Shown here in pieces: positions 53,472 through 64,000 of a stretch of 64,000 nt of DNA (position 1 is the first letter of the stretch; each line of letters begins with the position of its first letter). Made by a program: the position numbers and the translations under genes. The notes under the pieces are model-generated. The model was not told where the DNA came from, did not search any database, and was given only the letters and a program-made list of their open reading frames with translations. This stretch comes from Agrostemma githago (taxonomy: Eukaryota; Streptophyta; Magnoliopsida; Caryophyllales; Caryophyllaceae), in assembly GCA_958450325.1 (NCBI GenBank), contig OY288243.1, positions 63,844,606 through 63,908,605 on the forward strand, in the 5' to 3' direction.

Positions 53472-55219
53472 ATTAATTCCTTGTTAGCCCATTTTTGGTG
53501 GGCTGGTACTAGAACAGGAGGTATTGTTTATTGGAGGGCTTCGAGGTTTCTTTCTTTGCCTAAGACAGAGGGCGGTTTAGGAATAAGAAATATAACCCTA
53601 CTTAACCAAGCCTTACTTGCTAGGGTGGCCTGGAAACTTTTGAAAGAAGAAGGCTTGTAAAGTATTTTAAGGAAAATATGGGTTCATCAAGAGTTTCTTC
53701 TTCTTGTTGGAAAGATATCCTTTGGGGAAGCGAGATTATTGGGAGCGCTCTTTCCTGGAGTTTAGGCAACTTTACAGAAGAAAATGTCAAGTGTATCAAT
53801 ATTTTTCAAGACAAATGGATCCAGGGTTACATCCCATTTCCAAAAACGGGATTCAAGTGTCTGGTCAACGAGAAAGGCAACTCATGGTCCTTAATGGATC
53901 TCATAAACACTGACAGCACCTGGAACTCAGTCAGATTGGAAACGATCTTTAGTTTGGATTGGTGCAATAAAATAAAATCAATTTATATCCAAAAGAGAAT
54001 TTTGCCTGCACCCCTGTATAGATAAGAACTAAGGAACGTAGTTTTAATGTTAAAAGTGGGTACACAGAAGGAATTTCCAAAGACATTAACTTCGTCCCAC
54101 ATAGGGTAAGAGCTTCAAAAGGAATTAGACGGTTCCCTGACTTCTACAAGAAGAAGATCATTTGGAATTTACCGGAACCTCATGTTTCGAAAACCCTCAT
54201 TTGGAAACTACTTTCTTCGGCTTTACCCATTGGGAAGGAAAGAATCAAAAAAAAATTGTCAGGGCCGTATAATTGTGCTTTCTGTGATGGATTCTCTAAC
54301 CAAGTCTTCTTCAATGGAGAAGTAGAATCCCTTGAACATTTATTCAGAGACTGTCATATCACTGCTAGATTTTGGGCAAGTTGCCCAATAGGGATTAGGG
54401 TCAAAACAGCGTCGACTTTGTCTCTTCAAGATTGGATTATGGGCTGGATCATTTTTCTAAGTCTGATAATTCGATCACCGGCCTCCTTCACTTCCTTAAT
54501 ATGCTTTACTCAATCTGGTTGTTCAGTAATGGTATTACCTTTGAAAGGTGGGGCAACTCAGTCTTTGGTTTTTTGGAAACGTTATGAAGCTTCTTGTAGG
54601 GACCTACAAATTCACATCAAAAAGCGCAACCTGGATAAGGACGCTTCTCAAAAGTCTGGCATGATGACAGAAGGTAGCAACGACAAAAGACAAGGCCATC
54701 GGACGATCAAGAAGAGAGAGAGAGAGCACAACTCCGAAACTCAAAAGAATTCTTCGTGATTAAACAAACTGGGTTTAAAAACTCTTGTCGTCAGATTACT
54801 GGGCAGGTGGATGTTGGATGGCTTCATTCCCTTAGGGCTGCAAGAGGATGGATTTGTCTTAATACTGACAATATGATTCTGGAGGAAGTACAACAACCTT
54901 TCTCAGCCGAATTGGCTATCCATGCGAAAGGGTTAGCGCTGCTGATGGCGATCAAATGGATCAAAAAGAAGGGGTACCTCCATGTTAAAGTTATGTCAGA
55001 CTGCCTAAATTTGATCTCGCAAATCGTCGGTATTGCAACTCTTGATGCTGATCTGGAATCACTGATAAATGATATACTAGTGGAATGTTCATTCCTCCAT
55101 TGCTGCTCCTTTTCTTTTATCCCCAGGACACAAAACTCTAAAGCGCATAGACTAGCGTCTGATGCGCTAAGAGTTCCGTGATAACCGAATACTTGATTTC
55201 GTTGGCAAAAAAAATAAAA
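53472..55219 (+). pseudogene. LINE right part: RT end, zf-RVT, RNase H, poly(A)
   Basis: Continues the LINE after Tat-2: SLLAHFWWAG and GGLGIRNI (end of RT), a CAFC...EHLFRDC zinc-binding zf-RVT segment (54280-54360), then an RNase H-like domain (VMSDCLNLISQI, KAHRLASDALRV) ending at 55181. A poly(A)-like run AAAAAAAATAAAA at 55207-55219 marks the 3' end. Several stops and frameshifts. RNase H after RT is known in plant L1-type LINEs. The two halves would join exactly at the ATAAG duplication. Confidence 0.87.
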
Positions 55220-56195
55220 TTGTAAATTACTATATTACAGTAATTGATAACTTTATATCAATCTTCGATAGCACATCCGTCCAATGTTTGTTCAGTTTAT
55301 AGAGTACGTGAACGATTTTGCTCGTGTTTTTGTTGTTACGAAGTTGATAATGACCATGCGTGTTATTATCTCTGTCATATTTATTTACAATTGTCGGGAA
55401 AGAGCCGTCTTTCTGCATTATTTACAATTTACATGGATTTAAGGTAAACGACTTTATATTTATTTAAACTATATCATGTTTTTTAGACCAACTGTGCAAT
55501 TTACAAGGGTAAAAACTACTTTAGTATATTTTAATGCAAGATTTTATATGTACTATTTATGACTTTGATAAGATATACGAGTAACAATTTACTCGTAGTA
55601 TTGAAGGACACTCATAAACCTTAAGATAAAACTCACTCAAGAAGTCAAGAGTACTCATTCCACAATTCTACCCATAATCTCACCAACTCGCCCTAATTGC
55701 AAATATGGCACTGTTGCATTTGCACATGCAACTGATTTTATTTCTATTTACACAATTTGTTTCGTCCAAAATAGTTGGTCTTATAGACCGTCGGTCCATT
55801 CCCGGCAAGATCTCAAGTTATTCTAGGAAGTTGGAACTATGGTAAAAACTCTCTTTACTCAAACTGAGAGGTTGGAGGTTCAATTCTCACCTACAAAATA
55901 ATGCACTCTTTTCTAGACCAAAATAAGTTGAAACTATTCATTACGCATCTACATCGTCACACTAAATTCCTAGATAACATTGAAGTATGTAAGTACATAA
56001 ACAACACCACAGGTAATTCCGCCTATATTTTACATTCAAACACCCCTACTACACCAAAATTGCCAATCACAAAAAGAAATTCCTCTTTCAAGATGGATTA
56101 ACCTATTTGTGAACAGTAAACTTGATTGTGTTTTCTACTAATAAAGATAAGGTGGAGAATGGTCGGTCTCGCCCATGAGTACCTTTCTCAAAAAC
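55220..56195. other. Intergenic DNA and 3' flank of NOL10
   Basis: AT-rich, no supported gene. GAGGTTGGAGGTTCAATTCT near 55867 looks like a Pol III B box but no tRNA fold is apparent. The 3' untranslated part of NOL10 must lie at the right end (minus strand). Confidence 0.55.
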
Positions 56196-62046
<5,851 letters not shown>

Positions 62047-62497
62047 CTGAAACAGATAACAGCAGAGATCAAGGTATTGTCCACGCCCATAAAAAAGAAC
62101 CCTAACAATAAATCAAATTACAATGGCCAATTAAATTACTTTGTTGGACCGTCTCAGCGAAAGGGTAATCCAAATATAAACAGACAGCAATACTCTGGCA
62201 TATGTATATCAAAAATTTACAATTAACATATACAAGTATAATATGATTTCCAGTTTCAAAGAACTCATGTGCTTCATTACTAGTTGTGGCATCATAACAC
62301 CTTTTGACTACACTCACATTCATGCATGAGGACCATGATTTCAAATGGAAAAATAAACTAAATCATGAATATGATTCAAGCTGAACAGATGTATACTATA
62401 TATCCTGTGTTAGTGATCCAGCAAGTTTCATTTGAAAAATAAATTATAGGCACCAAATGATCAGCAATGTTTGATGTGTGCAGAATCACTCGTGGCC
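62047..62497. other. NOL10 intron or upstream DNA
   Basis: No exon of NOL10 recognised; ordinary AT-rich sequence. Confidence 0.5.
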
Positions 62498-62747
62498 CAT
62501 TGAGATTTTTAGAGTTTTGCAGCCTGCGATTCTTGAACACTTGACTTTTAAGGCCATGGTCTTGTAGTATGTGCCTGGCACAAGAGAGGATATAGGTAGC
62601 AAATCTCAAATCCAAGCTTACTCATTGAGATTTTTAGAGTTTTGCAGCCTGCGATACTTGAACCCTTGACTTTTAAGGCCATGGTCTTGTAGTATGTCCC
62701 TGGCACAAGAGAGGATATAGGTAGCAAATCTCAAATCCAAGCTTACT
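62498..62747. repeat. 125 bp tandem duplication
   Basis: 62498-62622 and 62623-62747 are nearly identical (CATTGAGATTTTTAGAGTTT to CCAAGCTTACT), with about three substitutions. Confidence 0.93.
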
Positions 62748-62774
62748 AATCTTACACTTGGGGGCTTGTGACAA

Positions 62775-63074
62775 AAGTAGTAGTAGTAGTGGTGGTGGCA
62801 GTGGCGGTGGTGGCAGCAATGGAAGCAGCTGCAGCCGGTGGTGGTGGCGGCGGCGGCGGTGGTAGCGGTAGGAGTAGCAGTAGTGGTGGTGTTAGTGGTG
62901 GTAATGGTGGTAGTGGTAGTGGTGGTAGTAGTGGTAGTGGTAGTGGTGGTGGTGGTGGTGGTGGTGGTCGTAGGAGTGGTGGTGTTGGTAGTATTAGTAG
63001 TAGTGGTGGTGGTAGTGGTAGTAGTGGTGGTGGTAGTGGTGGTCGTCGTAATAATAATAATAATAATAATAATA
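62775..63074. repeat. compound GGT/AGT and AAT microsatellite
   Basis: About 270 bases of GGT, GGC and AGT triplets followed by AAT units up to the Stowaway MITE. Long Gly, Val and Pro frames here are not genes. Confidence 0.95.
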
Positions 63075-63336
63075 ATTCCTCCATTTTTTTTATATCTTCC
63101 AAATTTTGTTTTTGGTCCACTTTTTTCTTATCTTCCCATTTCATTTCTTTCCATTTTGGTCCATAATTTTTACCATAGTACCCTTAATATTTACAACACT
63201 TTACACCTTTATTCTTTCCTATTTATACCCACTTACCCTTCTACCCTCAATATTTCTTAAATTTATCATTTTATATTCATTACAAAAAAAAATTGTGCCA
63301 AAAGTGAATAGGAAGATAAAACAAAAATGGAGGGAG
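63075..63336. mobile_element. Stowaway-type MITE
   Basis: 262 bases; left end ATTCCTCCATTTTTTTTATA, right end (reverse complement) CTCCCTCCATTTTTGTTTTA; TA on both sides. CTCCCTCC ends are the mark of Stowaway MITEs. Confidence 0.85.
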
Positions 63337-64000
63337 TAATAATAAATAAATAAATAAACAAATAATTGTGCAACATTTAGTACAATTATTATAAGTGATT
63401 ATGCGTCAAAAATCTGTTCATTTGAGATAAAAGCCGGACTATTTTACCCATACAATAACATTTTTGTGTTGGGCAAGTGTCCATGACGCGCAGATCCCCA
63501 TTTCATGATGGGGTCTGTAAGTCCCAAACCAACCCAATATGATCCCAATACATTGATTATGCACATATATCTAACATCCGTATCTAGCTACCTAGCTTTC
63601 TCCTCGACAAAATTTCTAATGTCAGTACTTTACTTGTCAAATCTCAATCCTGGTAATTTTTCCCCTTTCCGGTCCCTTTCACATTTACATCAATATATGC
63701 TTTTGGTTTTATATTCGTGTCAGACTTAAATTTCATTAGCATAGTGGAATCGGATCAATAAGTTGTATTTGTCACTTATCTACTGAAGATCACGTATTCT
63801 ACAAGGTGCCCTAAACCTAGCCCGGACACAAGACATTTCATCTCATCGGACCATCCTACTATGCCCTAACTCCTAGCATAATCCAAAATAAATTCTCCAG
63901 TAACTCAACATAAAACCTTTCCACTGTTCGCTCCGGGTCGAATAGACTAAAAGAATGTCAAACTCATTTCACAGTTAAGTTCTTTGATCATTAAATAGTT
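63337..64000. other. No feature recognised
   Basis: AT-rich DNA to the window end; no exon of NOL10 and no repeat recognised. Confidence 0.5.

Noticed and set aside
62752..63260. Gly/Val/Pro-rich frames on both strands
   Set aside because: They come from the GGT/AGT microsatellite; no other coding sign.

Overview
The window is repeat-rich nuclear DNA from a flowering plant. Evidence: chromovirus-free Ty3/Gypsy elements of the Tat and Athila type, plant tRNA-type primer sites, plant hAT and Stowaway MITEs, a plant L1-type LINE, and one spliced host gene for the nucleolar protein NOL10/Enp2 (EDA7 in Arabidopsis). A eudicot, perhaps of the Caryophyllales, is my guess; the sequence does not prove it.

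Layout. 1-14588: a Tat-type LTR retrotransposon on the minus strand (Tat-1), with its 3' LTR cut by the window start, gag and pol, and an extra spliced gene running antisense between pol and the 3' LTR. 14589-15189: AT-rich simple repeats and a GAGCTGA-type repeat. 15190-25412: a plus-strand Athila derivative with gag-protease and an Athila ORF1/env-like frame but no reverse transcriptase or integrase; its 5' LTR is truncated. 25413-25657: end of an older related LTR. 25658-32950: a decayed minus-strand gene of the Ulp1-protease / plant-mobile-domain type. Its introns hold a 20-22 bp minisatellite, and it has been hit by a Tat-type solo LTR (TSD CACCT), a hAT MITE (TSD AGTGTGAC) and a second MITE. 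33043-34655: an AT microsatellite, then about eight diverged repeats each with a plant snRNA-type upstream element (ATCCCACATCG) and a TATA box. 34656-36231: a solo LTR (TSD AATAT). 37180-55219: a LINE split at its RT region by a complete second Tat element (Tat-2, 38713-53466, TSD ATAAG). 56196-62046 and beyond: the 3' half of the NOL10 gene, minus strand, with a 656 bp perfect ATA microsatellite and a MITE in its largest visible intron. 62047-64000: intron or upstream DNA with simple repeats, a 125 bp tandem duplication and a Stowaway MITE.

How it fits together. Both Tat copies share one plan: LTR, primer site for tRNA-Arg, one long gag-pol frame (protease, RT, two RNase H domains, integrase), an antisense two-exon gene with its own TATA box, polypurine tract, LTR. 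Each copy carries small lesions (frameshifts, nonsense codons), so neither is intact. The only active host gene I can support is NOL10.

Most interesting signals: (1) clusters of short palindromes at about 20-23 bp spacing upstream of the TATA box in several unrelated LTR families, each with its own sequence; (2) the array of snRNA-type promoter motifs; (3) one minisatellite filling separate introns of the Ulp1-like gene; (4) the conserved antisense gene in Tat elements. Coordinates of LTR ends and splice sites were read by eye and may be off by a base or two.
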